Source: Saposhnikovia divaricata (lineage: Eukaryota; Streptophyta; Magnoliopsida; Apiales; Apiaceae). Taken from it: DNA of 64,000 nucleotides. The position numbers were made by a program, and so were the translations under genes. The stretch spans positions 115,932,046-115,996,045 of the forward strand of contig CM071600.1 in NCBI GenBank assembly GCA_036435485.1, written 5' to 3'. The notes below the pieces were generated by a model, which saw only the letters and a list, made by a program, of their open reading frames with translations, was not told the origin of the DNA and made no database searches. Below are positions 22,628 through 34,289 of this stretch, one piece after another; positions within the stretch are counted from its first letter, which is position 1; each line of letters starts with the position of its first letter.

Positions 22628-23491
22628 CTAGCTTGCAACCCGTGCGATACACGGAAGATTTTAAATATTATTATCTTAATATTTAACATTTTTATCTTAT
22701 TATTTATAATTTTAATATTTACTTTTTAATTAGTAAGAAAATAAATTATAGAAGATAATAAAATATAATAATACGTATTTGATAGTATGCTAAATGATAG
22801 TGTTTTGCTTGTATATTGAAAATAGATAAATAACTTTTTAAATTTAATATGTTGTTAACGGGAATTGAATCTTGAAATTTTTGGAGTAGTTTATAATATA
22901 CTTCCTCTTCCCCTATTTTGACTTTTCAAAATCAAACTGATAGTGTTTTGCTAATAATTAATAAATATTGATTAACATATAAATTACAAAAAAATGATCA
23001 ATTTAAAAATTATGTAAAGTATTTTTAAATTTGATTTTTAAATTTGTAAAAATATAAAACAATAAATTATAATTTACAGTTAAATTTTGATGAAATTAAC
23101 TTTGAAAAGTCAAAATAGGACACAATAAGTGGGACGGAGGGAGTGATATAAATGTTTAATAATAACAATAGGGTGAAAATTGATAATATAAATTTTTAAC
23201 TAAAATAAGTTGTTGAGGGGAATCGAACCTTGAACTTCTAGGAGTAGTTTATAAGATGATATAAATGTTTAATAATAATATGTTGTTGACGAGATTCGAA
23301 CCTTGAACCTATAAGAGTATTTTATATTATAAAAAGAATATTCTTTTAGCATTACATTCAAATCCAACGATTTTCATTAATCTATCTTAAAATTCAACGG
23401 TTGCTATTAAGTGTACCAAAAAAAGTGTACCAAACTACCAACCAAATATACCCTATTTCGCTTATAATAGTTTAGATAGATAAAGTATAGA
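22628..23491 (-). mobile_element. Non-autonomous Helitron (family A), both ends present
   Basis: On the minus strand the element begins TCTATACTTTATC at 23491 and ends with the hairpin CCGTG-TATCG-CACGG followed, 8 bases on, by CTAG (22631-22628). The flanking bases are A on the 5' side and T on the 3' side, the Helitron insertion rule. It has no Rep/helicase coding region. A Stowaway MITE is nested inside. A short segment containing GAATCGAACCTTGAAC-like sequence recurs three times (about 22860, 23216 and 23290). Confidence 0.75.
22899..23145. mobile_element. Degenerate Stowaway MITE nested in Helitron A
   Basis: TACTTCCTCTTCCCCTATTT on the left and GGGACGGAGGGAGTG on the right are imperfect inverted Stowaway ends; the left copy has several changes. 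Both ends also share TATTTTGACTTTTCAAA and its complement as a second inverted block. Confidence 0.65.
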
Positions 23492-24159
23492 TATATAAAA
23501 AAAGATTGATAGATAAGAGAAAAGGGTACGTAAAGGCAACTTCCGTGATATGTGAATAAAATTAATGCGTTTTTTATACAACGAACTTTTTTATATGTAC
23601 AATATTTTTTAGATACTAGCTTAAAATCCGTGAATGCACGAATGTTCTTTAATATAACGAATTTTTTTTTTTTAATTTGAATTAAAAATTTTAAAACATT
23701 AATTTGGTAGGCTTAAAATTTTAAATGATATGATCTGATAAAAATTATATATATGTTGTCCGTGATATTTCTAGAAAATGATAGATTTTAATTTAAAAAT
23801 ATATAAAAAATGATATGTATTAACTGAAAAACATAATCGGTTATTTATTAGTTGTTTTAATTACCCAAATAGATTTTATTGGGAAAAAATAAAAAAAATA
23901 AAAAAGGTAACGGTAATTGGTTAGTTATTAGAAATTATAATATTTTATTTTAAATCTATTTGCTCATAGTGTTTTTAGAAAGTAAATATTAGTTAGATAA
24001 AATATAAAATATAATGCATTTTACGTGAAAAAGTAAATTGATTAGTTATTGAAAAAAAGAAAAGTTAACATGTTTTACCTGAATTTTTTTTATTAGTTAT
24101 TAGTAACTATAAGTAATTAAATAAGTATAATTAAGTAAAAATAAAATGTACCGTTAAAT

Positions 24160-24173
24160 AAAATTAACAGGTA
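24160..24173. repeat. LINE target site duplication, left copy
   Basis: AAAATTAACAGGTA; the right copy at 40049-40062 is AAAAGTAACAGCTA, 12 of 14 identical. In Helitron B copy 2 the uninterrupted sequence TTAACAGGTACCG is found (near 48678), confirming this as the insertion point. Confidence 0.6.
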
Positions 24174-24649
24174 AGGTTATTAAAAAATCTTGATTACCTA
24201 TTGTAAGTACTAGAATTAAAAGGTGTTTTAAGAGGCGACTCCCATAGATAGGGTTCTAGCCACTACTTCTCCTCCTTCCAGACCTTCATCGATTAAATCC
24301 CCTTTGCTCTCTCATGCTATCTTCTATTTGCCAATTTTTCAATAAAATCGAGATTTAATCCTTTTTGGGTGAAATCTTGTTGAGTACCTTGTTATCAAGG
24401 TTGTTAGTCGTGCCCATCTTTTTGGGATGTTAGTGTGTTATTTTTTGATGTTTTTGTGTGTCTTGTTACGGGTTTCGGTAGTTTTTATGAGAAGGATTTA
24501 TATGGTATTTTGGGAGATCTGTAAGGCTCGCATCGAATTTGGGATGGTGGTAGATACCGCAAGAGCTCACCTTTCACAACAAATTTTTTTTCATATTTTG
24601 GGGGCATTTGTTGCTCCAATATCAGTTGATGTAACTGATAGTTCTGAAC

Positions 24650-24654
24650 ATTGG
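24650..24654. repeat. Target site duplication of Tekay-like element 1 (left)
   Basis: ATTGG, repeated perfectly at 39772-39776. Five bases is the usual gypsy duplication length. Confidence 0.9.
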
Positions 24655-26785
24655 TGTAACACCCACAGATCCGGGGTCAGGGATCGGGTCGTTACGGTCT
24701 CAATTTCCATAAATAACACTTGACTTGAGTCCACATAAATAAACATGTAATGACCCCACAATAATATCCAATCACACACACACACAACAGTTATAGTCCC
24801 AAAGATGAAATTGAAATAAGTCTCACTTTAAAGGATTTACAAATAAAAGTTATTACAATCCAAAAGTAGTAACAACATAAGTTTAAAGTTTTTGCCGTTG
24901 CTTAGGATTAATTATACATATAATTAAACTGGTAAACCAAAAGCTGTCTATCTATGCTACCTCAGCAATGGCAGCGATGATATCAGCGGGTAGACCTCTG
25001 GCTGGGGTAACCTGCTTGCGCCGAGTGCGCCTTACACGGGCCATTCTGCCTAGCTGTTGTTGTGACATAATAAATAAGCAAGGGTGAGCAATAGCCCACC
25101 AACAATAATATAACTAAACAGTGAAAATATATGTAACAGTTCAAATATCTTTGAAGCCATATGCCATGCATTAACGAAGATAGTGCTAGTATAATGTACA
25201 GGATGAAGTTACAAGGCAACTCAAAAATATACTTCTGTGGAAATATCTGCTATGTCAGAGATAAGCAAGATAACATTATTTATCATAAAAGAGGAACTTG
25301 GAGGAAAATATTGCGATTCCAGATTCAATAACTTTTTCACCTGCCAACACCGATAGTGTTGCAGAAAATTCCACTTTGACAAATGAACTAATTCTGGAGC
25401 ATTGACGCGCCAGGAGACATAACATTCACGATGATCAGTCGCAGGTTATGCTCCCCACTTTTGTTCTCTACATGTAGAAGGAAGCACCGACGGATTTACT
25501 TGTCTACCGCCCTCTGGAACCCCCCGGCTAACGGTTGGGCCATTGCTGGACCGGCGTCACTCGGCCACTTACGCGGCTCCTAGTTCGTATAACATCCATA
25601 ACTCTGAAACATAAAGTTCGTCCCCCTTTCCCCAAGTATAATACTTGTTGATAAGACTCCACAAAGTAGTCGTATCTAGTTTGGAAAGGAAAATTCCCCA
25701 ATATTTCCCAAGCTGCTGCTTGTTAATGGATACCAACTTGTTCCAACACTCTTACCCCTCGAATGATGAGTGGGTACACATGATTCAATGAATAATAGCA
25801 ATCAAGTTGCGAGTGAAAAGAATGGTTTCAAGAATTTATGACCGAGTAGTCAACAAGATAAATAACATTGCTCAAGTAAGGTTCCCTTATAATCTGAGAG
25901 AGAGAATCGAATAAATAATAGAGTTTCTGAGAACCTTCCTTGATAAAATAATATTAATCATTAGGCTCTGGAATAACTTACATAAGATTCGAAGGTCGAA
26001 GATAATATTCGAATGAAATAAATCATTTTTAATCGAGTCAGAAGAATTAAATAAATATTCCAAAGAATATTTATTAAGTCAAAAATATTGAAGGAATAAT
26101 TCTAATATAAAATATTACTCGGAATAATCCTCGAATAAATATTCACAAATAATATTCATTAAATATTTAATGAATATTTAAATAAATAGTACTTAATAAA
26201 TAAAGCTCGAATGAATATCCGAAATAATATTCACTGAATAAATAATGAATATTCGAACTAATAATAGTTATTGAAGAAATAATTATCAATTGAATATTGA
26301 TAGTATTTATTGAATAATGAATATTCAACTTAATAATACCTGTTGAAGAAATAACTATCAAATGAATATTCGAATAATATTCGCCGAATAATAATGAACA
26401 AATGAATATTTGAAATGATATTCAAAATGAATATTCGAAATAATATTCGATAATTGAGTCGACTTTAAATGTATATTGAAGATAATATTCATTGAATAAA
26501 TAAAGTTCAAGTGAATATTTAAAATAATATTCATTAATTAAATAATAGAAAATATTTACTTAAATATTTTTCTCCAAAATAATCACAATATATCAAGGAA
26601 TAGTGACTCCCGGTCTATGTTCGAAAAATGAGATTCATATGCCCTTCTCTAAAGGTCTTGGCAATATCCGGCTTATAACTGATATATTTTCTATCTAGCT
26701 TATAAGCCAACAATAATTCAGGGAACAAGCATATCAGTATAACTTGAAAGTAGGCATGCATGCTATGACATATGTATAACAGAAA

Positions 26786-26840
<55 letters not shown>

Positions 26841-29113
26841 CAACAACAGCCTTTAAAAGGATTTGAAACTTGCCTGGTAGTCGGGTGTGGGTAGAGGTAG
26901 TGTGCCCTGGGTCTGCTCGGTGATCTATAAACCATCAGAATATTCGAGATTAATTACTTAACACTTTTTGAAAAGGCTAATTATAACTTAACTTAAATCG
27001 AAACAAAATTTCGAGTTATCACGTTATGCACCCTTTTTGTATACTCTTATTAACCTCGTTTTAACCCGACATTTGTTCGGTATTACAGCTCGTCATTACA
27101 CTTACACTTGGTATATCCTTAAGTCATGTAAGTGCTAAGGTAGGTCATTTACGAACCAAGATTATATCTCGAGTTTTAGCGCTCGTTTTCTAAGTGATTT
27201 ACCAAAGTTGTAACTAAGTGTACTTTTATGGGTTCGTTCGCGTTTAACCTTGATTCAAACATTTTTATAAAATTGAAAAACGATCCCTTTGACACGAGGT
27301 TTTCTCCTACACCTTCCTTACGATCTCTAATATTTAATTACCATGATTTTCCACTGACTTACATATTTACAGGGGTTCAATTTTAATAACGAACTCGTAC
27401 TTACGGTTTCGAACAACTTTTAGTAAATCGGCCATAATTCCTAAACCGTAAGTCCGTTTCACATGATCTTTATATCAAAACGAAGCTTATAATATAATCT
27501 ATCTTATAATGGCAGAATATGAAGCTGTACAGTGAGTTATAGCTACTGTCAAACACGATTTCTTAAGGTTAACGAAATTTCGGCATTACGACGGCTATAA
27601 ATCGATCGTTTCCAAAAATCATAACAACCAAACCAAGCCACACCGGGCACTATACAAATTATACACATGATTTCTCATCTCAAAATGTCCAAGAACATAT
27701 CACTTCATCATAATAGTCACCATGTTATAAAATCATCTATAAGATCATGTTATCATGCTTATAATAACACTAATAACATAACTAATCTAAAATCCATCAA
27801 GAACATGCATATATCTTAAAGTAAGGTCTAGGGTTTCAAGTGATTATACCTTCTTGAGAGTATGTAATAGCCTTACTAAGCTTGGTATGGTCCTTGTCTA
27901 GCCTTAATACACCTTAGATCAACCATGAAATCAAGAAAAAACAAAGTTCTTTCATAAGAACACTATTCATCCTCCTCTTTGATGATTTTTTTGAAAATAG
28001 AAACAAAGGAGTTTGGACTTGAAATTTTTAGGAGATCACTTTTATGAATTATAGGACTTACCATAAAATATTCAAAATCAAACAATGGTTGGAAGTGGGA
28101 TTTCTCCCCTTGAATTAGGAAGAAGCCGAATGGAGTAAAAGAAAAGAGGGAATGGAGTGCTTGGCTTCTCTTGCTTGGTGTTGTGTAATAAAATGAATTA
28201 TTGATGAAAGTAAGATAATATCTTGGCCAAAGCTACTTTAATAAAGTGATTATGCAATGGATGATGTAATTTGGAGAGATATGTGTTGATTTTGTGTGGT
28301 AAGATGATAAAGTGGTACTAAGTACTAGTTTAATCTCTAAGTATGTTGGTTACTCATGTAACTACATGGTTGCTAGATATTTCTTACTTGCACATGCATG
28401 CAACTTGCTCTCTGCTTGCTCTTTTGTCTGGTTATTGCTCAATTTCATTGATCGTTCGAAAGAATATCTCAAGGGTTTCTAGTTAGGGTTTTACCGGAAA
28501 CCTTCTTAATATTTATATTACTATTATCCATTTACTTTAGTAATTCTCGAATCCATATTCCTTAAATCCTTTTAATAATCTCTTAGGTCTTTCAATGTCC
28601 AGTGAAATCTCGGAGAAAATAAAAGTGTCGTTCTTCAGAATCCGACAGCTTTTACATACTCTCTTTTTCCCCCTGGATCAATAATTCGAACTCAGAATTT
28701 CGTTCCGGGTACTTCTATATAGCGTTGTCTAATAATATTCCTAATTCCACCCAAATCAATATTCATCCCTTTTTCTTTACTTATTCTTTTAGGGTTATAT
28801 AGATGTCCCGGTTCTCTTTCGATCGTTCCTTAACCCTTTTACGGAACCACTGGACTGATAATAGATATCGATTTGGATGACATAAGAATAACCTTCCCCT
28901 TCGGAATTATCAAATCTTAATTTCCTAGGAGATAGATAATTCTTATCTAGATTGTCAACCAATAACATGCTTCTTGACATATAAATATTTGAATCCAAAT
29001 CCATTCCATACATTCATTATAACAATCGTTACATCGTAGTCGCAACCACTATTCACTATTACATCCATACATAATAAAAAGTTTTAATTCTATCCAAAAT
29101 CTGGGTTCTTACA
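24655..29113 (-). repeat. 3' LTR of element 1 (left copy, 4459 bp)
   Basis: On the minus strand it runs from TGTAAGAACCCAG to GGTGTTACA. It differs from the other copy by a longer TA microsatellite (26789-26837), about 25 extra bases near 27006-27030 and scattered substitutions. A 600-bp block at about 25990-26560 is packed with GAATATTC-type palindromes. Confidence 0.9.
24952..25044 (-). CDS. Short arginine-rich ORF in the 3' LTR copy of element 1
   Basis: Minus-strand frame of 30 codons, MARVRRTRRKQ then ARGLPADIIAA and a stop. It is preceded in frame by MSQQQLGR. The copy in the other LTR differs at one residue. A related ORF starts at the matching place in element 2 (57540-57644). Whether it is translated is unknown. 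Confidence 0.35.
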   Translation of the reverse strand: MARVRRTRRKQVTPARGLPADIIAAIAEVA

Positions 29114-29126
29114 GTCTCCCCTCCTT
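29114..29126 (-). other. Polypurine tract of element 1
   Basis: Minus strand AAGGAGGGGAGAC directly abuts the 3' LTR start TGTAAGAACC. Confidence 0.85.
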
Positions 29127-29139
29127 AAAAGGATTCCGT

Positions 29140-30670
29140 CCCGGAATCAGTCTAAAGACAAATGGGGGTACTTTTCCATCATTGCGCTTTCTAGCTCCTA
29201 GGTTGATTCTTCCACATTATGGTTTTGCCACAAGACTCTAACTAGATTGATGACCTTGTTCCGGAGCACTTGTTCTTTCCGGTCTATGATTTCCACCGGT
29301 TGCTCTACATAGGTCAAGTCTGGTTGCATGCCCACTTGCTCATATTCTACAATATGCTTGGCATCCGGATTATATTTCCTCAACATCGAAACATGAAACA
29401 CATTGTGTACTTGCTGCAGATTTGGGGGTAAGGTTAGTTCGTAAGCTAGTTCCCCAATACGTCTTAAGATCTCAAACGGTCCAATATATCTGGGACTCAG
29501 CTTTCCTTTCTTTCCAAACCTCATTAAACCTTTCCAAGGAGATACCTTCAAAAATACTAGGTCTCCAACTTCATATTCCTTGCCTTTCCGAGCTAAATCG
29601 ACATATCTCTTTTATCGATGTTGGGCTGCTACCAGTCATCCTCTGATTAGATCTACTGCATCTTTAGTCCGTTGGACCACTTCGGTTCCGAGCATCTTTC
29701 GCTCTCCAACGTCATCCCAATACAAGGGAGATCGGCATTTCCTTCCATAAAGGGCCTCGTAAGGTGGCATTCCTATGCTTGCATGGAAACTATTATTGGA
29801 GGAGAACTCAATCAATGGCAAGTGATCATCCCAGTTTCCTTTAAAGTCTATAGCACAGACTCTCAACATATCTTTTAGCGTTTGGATGGTCCTTTCACTT
29901 TGCCCGTCTGTCTGGGGGTGGTATGTTGTGCTCATGTTTAGTCTGGTCCCTACACATTCGTGAAATCTTCTCCAAAATCTGGAGTTAAACCTAGGATCTC
30001 GATCGGATATGATGGCGACTGGGACTCCATGTCCCGCCACTATCTCTTTTAAGTAGATATCCACTAGTCTGTCGATCGTGTACCTTTCATTGATCGGGAG
30101 AAAGTGAGGGGACTTTGTCAGTCAATCTACAATTACCCATATGGCATCATGATTAGCCTTGGTCCTTGGTAAACCTACTACGAAATCCATGGCTATATGT
30201 TCCCATTTCCATTCGGGAATCTCTAAGGGGTGTAGAAGTCCACTGGGTCTCTGATGCTCTGCTTTCACTCGCTGGCAGGTCAAACATCTGCTTACCCACT
30301 CTGCTACGTGCTTTTTCATATTGGGCCACCAGTAATACTCTTTCAAATCCCTATACATCTTGGTACTACCAGGATGCACTGAGTATCTGGAGTTGTGTGC
30401 TTCATATAAGATATCATCCTTGAGTTCCTGAACGTTTGGAATCCATATCCTGTATGTGTACCTCATGATTCGTTCTTTGTCTCTTTCATACTTAATTTCT
30501 TCTCCGGTCATTATCTCTTCCGTGGAGTTCTCTTCTTCCTCCATTATTCGTTCTTGACATTGTCTAATCTTTTCTAACAATGGGGGTTGGATTCGAATCT
30601 CCATCAACCTTTCTTGACCATCCCCTGGTACCATGACCTCAATTTCCAACTTCTCGAAGTCTCTTATCAA
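29140..30670 (-). pseudogene. Integrase and chromodomain of element 1, with stops
   Basis: Minus-strand frames show the HHCC zinc region (SVHPGSTKMYRDL through CLTCQRVK), the catalytic core with AMDFVVGLP, ISDRDPRFNSRFW and YHPQTDGQSERTIQ (D, D, E residues present), then GPFEILRRIGELAYEL and a C-terminal chromodomain segment starting VEQPVEIIDRKE. Stops fall at 30122-30124, 29636-29638 and nearby at about 29609, and inside the chromodomain at 29198-29200, where a Trp is conserved in relatives. Downstream residues continue in the same frame after each stop. The protein would insert the cDNA and target it to histone marks. It is not functional here. Confidence 0.88.
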
Positions 30671-31279
30671 CTCTTATTCTGAAGTTATCATCTTGAGTTT
30701 CTCTTTCCTGCTAAGGGCGTCAGCCACCACATTGGCTTTACCCGGGTGATAACGAATTTCATAATCATAATCCTTGATTAATTCTAGTCATCTTCTCTGG
30801 CACATGTTCAACTCTTTCTGAGTGAAAATGTACTTGAGGCTCTTATGATCAGTGTAGATCTCGCACTTCTCTCCATACAAGTAGTGCCTCTAAATATTTA
30901 ATGCGAAAACTATTGCTGCTAATTCTAGATTATGGGTGGGGTATCGGATCTCATAATCCTTCAATTGCCTTGACGCATATGCTATTACCTTACCATGCTG
31001 CATAAGCACGCACCTTAATCCTTTATGCGAAGCATCACTGTAAATTACGAAATCTCCTTTTCCATCAGGCAACGCCAGCACTGGGGCCGTTACCAACCTC
31101 TTCTTTAGCTCCTGGAAACTCTTCTCGCATTTTTCAGTCCATTCAAATTTCTCAGTTTTACGGGTAAGTCGAGTTTACGGGGCTGCGATCTTTGCAAAAT
31201 CTTGAACAAATCGTCTATAAAATCCTGCCAGTCCGATGAAACTCCTTACCTCGGTTGGGGTGGTTGGTCGTTCCCAATT
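30671..31279 (-). pseudogene. RNase H domain of element 1, with stops
   Basis: Minus-strand reading shows YSDASHKGL, VIAYASRQLKDYE, PTHNLELAAIVFAL and, further on, IRYHPGKANVVADALSRK, the RNase H and tether signatures of gypsy pol. Stops at 30890-30892 and about 30787 both sit at positions that are Trp in relatives. A Gly of the usual HKGLG motif is changed. Confidence 0.85.
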
Positions 31280-32203
31280 TTAGACTGCCTCTATCTTGGA
31301 GGGGTCAACCAACACTCCTTCTCTATTGATTACGTGCCCTAAGAATTGCACCTCATTTTTCCAGAACTCACACTTCAAGAATTTGGCATATAGCTGCTCT
31401 TTCCTGAGTATCTCTAAAGTTATCCTCAAATGTTGGACGTGTTCTTCCTCCGTCTTTGAGTAGATAAGAATATCTTCAATGAAAACTATCACGAACTTAT
31501 CCAAATATTCCTTGAACACTCTATTCATCAAATCCATGAAAGCTGTTGGGGCATTCATCAATCCAAATGACATTACCAAGAACTCATAATGTCCATATCT
31601 GGTACGAAATGCAGTCTTCGGGATATCTTCAGGTTTAATCTTCAGTTGGTGATATCCAGTTCTCAAGTCAATCTTAGAGAAATACACAGCTCCTCTTAGC
31701 TGGTCAAACAAGTCATCTATTCTGGGTAACGGGTACTTATTCTTTATGGTTAGCTTGTTCAACTCTCGGTAGTCGATGCATAACCTCATACTCCCGTCCT
31801 TCTTCTTAACAAACAACATTGGTGCGCCTCAAGGTGACACACAGGGTCTTATCATACCCTTATCCAACAATTCCTGTAACTGCTTAGCTAGCTCTTTCAT
31901 TTCCACTGGGGTTAATCGATACAGGGCCTTTGAAACTGGCACCGTCCCCGGGGATAACTCGATGGCAAACTCAATTAACCTATCCGGTGGTAATCCGGGA
32001 AGATCTTGTGGAAATACGTCTTCGAACTCATTAACTACCGGAATATCTTGTATCCTGGGTGCTTCCTTTTGGGTATCTATCACGTACGATAAATAAGCTT
32101 CGTTCCCTTTTCGTAGCAATCTCTTGGTCTGCGCCATGGTTAGAATTGTCTGGATCTGTCGCATCCCTTTAAACACTACTTCCTTCTTTCCTGGGGTTTT
32201 CAA
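31280..32203 (-). pseudogene. Reverse transcriptase of element 1, altered catalytic motif
   Basis: Two in-frame pieces, 32203-31829 and 31819-31280, are separated by a TGA at 31829-31831. They carry the LPPDR entry region, KKDGSMRLCIDYRELNKLTI, NKYPLPRIDDLFDQL, FSKIDLRTGYHQLK and FGLMNAPTAFMDLMN. The active-site box reads FIEDILIYS; the first of the two aspartates normally found there is Glu, which should abolish polymerase activity. It sits between protease and RNase H as in all gypsy elements. Confidence 0.9.
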
Positions 32204-32230
32204 CTTAACTTTATTTCCCTTATAATCTAT

Positions 32231-32983
32231 CTAAGCGTTATTGCGAAACAACCAATCCATTCCCAAGATAATATCAAATTCCCCTAGCTTAAAAGGAATC
32301 AAATCGATATAGAAAGATCGTCCTCCTATTTTTAATTTGAAATCGGGGTGAATCTGATTAGCTGGAACGACTTCCTGATTAGCTATTTCTACTTGCAAAG
32401 AATCCCTTAGCGGTTGGGTCTTAAGTTTCAAATTACGTGCAAAATCTCTAGATATAAAAGACTTAGTTGCCCCAGAATCAAACAAAACATTTGCGCTAAC
32501 TGAATTGAGGGAAAATGTACTTGTTATCACATCCGTGTCCCTCACGACATCCTGCACTGTCATATTAAAAGTTCTAGCAGTTGGTGGCCTGTTGGAGGCA
32601 GCTTTGCTTGCCTCTGAGGCTGCTGGTTTATTTATCGGGCAATCCTTTCTCATGTGACCTTGTCGTCCGCATTGGAAACAAGCCACGCCTTTGCTGGCAA
32701 TGGGAGTGATCGTGGTACAATTGGTGGAATAGTGACCCACTCGTCCACATTTGAAGCAAGTTACCATTCTCGGGTTGCACACTCCAGAATTGTTCTTCCC
32801 GCAAGTTGCATATACAGGTAATGGAGGTCTAGAAGGGTGGGAATGGGACACTCCTGCTTGCTGGCCGCTCTGGTTCATACTTGCACTCCCAGATGGCTTA
32901 AATCCTGCATTCCTTTCAGGTAGGGAAACCGTTCCTCTGTTAAACTTGTTAGGGGGTTTTCCTCCCGTGGAACCTCCGCCCAT
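32231..32983 (-). pseudogene. Gag C-terminus with two zinc knuckles and aspartic protease of element 1
   Basis: Minus-strand frame of 250 residues. Two CCHC knuckles, CFKCGRVGHYSTNC and CFQCGRQGHMRKDC, bind RNA. After a linker with ARTFNMT the retropepsin motif LFDSGATKSFIS and the ILGMDWL end motif follow. A TAG at 32231-32233 stops the frame at a position where Gln is usual in relatives, just before the spacer to reverse transcriptase. Confidence 0.88.
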
Positions 32984-33867
32984 GCTGGCATGCTTTCTTT
33001 ATAATCCCCATTTCTCTCTTTCCCCTAACATCTGATCACTTCCTGCTTCTACAATTGTTGCCTTTTATACCAAAGTGGCATAATCTGTGATCTCTAAAAC
33101 TGCTACCCTATTTTGGATCCACTGTTTCAGCCCTTGTTGGAATCGGTTTGCTTTCTTCTCCTCAGTGTCCATAAATTCTAGCACAAACCTTGACAGCTTG
33201 GTAAATGAGCCTTATAGTCAGCCACTGTCATATTGTTCTGCTTCAGCTCTAAAAACTTAATCTCCATATGAGTTTTCATGAACCTCGGGAAATACTTCTC
33301 TAAGAACAATTGTTTGAACCTCTCCCAGGTTACTATAGCATCCGTTTCGAGGTTCTTCTTGGCCTCCCACCAATAATTGGCCTCTCCCTTTAGAAGGTAA
33401 TTGGCAAAGACAGTCTTTTGTGCCTCGTCGATACTCAGAATCTCGAAGGACTTTTCCATTTCCTTAATCCAGGCTCTTTCCTCAACGGGGTCAGCTGATC
33501 CATGGAATTCTGGGGGCTTAAGGGACTTAAAGGCCCTGAAAGAGTTTGCCACAGTGCTGTTGTTTCCCCGGGGTGGTTGGGGGTAACGGTTCAAATTTTA
33601 CCTATGCAGATCCATAAACTGACCCATGAGGTCTCTGTCTTGGTTTTCCCCCTGCTGCTCAACCTCAATTTCCCCTTCTTCGACTTCCTCTTCGAAGTCT
33701 GCAGTGTGAAAGGTTTCGTATTCTGCCCCATACTGGGAATCCTCTTGCTCATTATAATCCTGATCTTGTTCTTCATTATACTCAGGGTTTTCCTCATGTT
33801 GGTTGTGACTTTCTTGGTCGGTAGATTCACGGGGGTTAGCCCTAATACCCATTCTTCTCGGAGGCAT
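32984..33867 (-). pseudogene. Gag of element 1 (N-terminal and capsid parts), broken
   Basis: Starts MPPRRMGIRANPRES at 33867, the same start as gag of element 2. An acidic region is followed by the retrotransposon gag core SFRAFKSLKPPEF, AWIKEMEKSFEIL, NYLLKGEANYWWEAKKNL and FLELKQNNMTVADY. A TAA at 33598-33600 interrupts it. A one-base frameshift near 33200 shifts the remainder (SRFVLEF, RFQQGLK), and further TAA codons follow near 33070 and 33003. Gag would form the cytoplasmic particle. Confidence 0.85.
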
Positions 33868-34289
33868 TTTACTGAAAATTTGGACAATTATACATTAGGT
33901 TTATTCACCCATTTTAAAGGATTTCTCTTCGCAATATAGATGCATATTTGGATTTAGGATCCCACAGTTCTATATTTTATGGCAACTTAACTGAAAGCAG
34001 TACGTGCAGATATAATATAACAAACTAGTGATCGTGTCATAATGAAACTGAAATAACTGAAAGGGAAATAAATATATACAAGCTACTGAAAGGTACATCA
34101 TATGGGTCACATCGACCGTTTTAAGAGTACAACCATCCGAATAACAACTAGTCAAAAGTGAAATATGTTGTCTATCTGTCTAGTCTGCATCAGGGAAACT
34201 AAATACACTGAGACTATCCCACCAAAAATTGGCAGTACTATGTCCGTACAAGACTAGACAACTAGACCAATAAATCACTATCCCTGCAG

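Noticed and set aside
23281..23310. tRNA T-arm-like GGTTCGAATC (minus strand)
   Set aside because: No acceptor stem or anticodon arm around it; the block recurs within the Helitron sequence.
33502..33939. Plus-strand hydrophobic ORF of 145 codons
   Set aside because: Antisense of the acidic gag N-terminus of element 1, where Glu/Asp codons read as Leu/Phe/Val.
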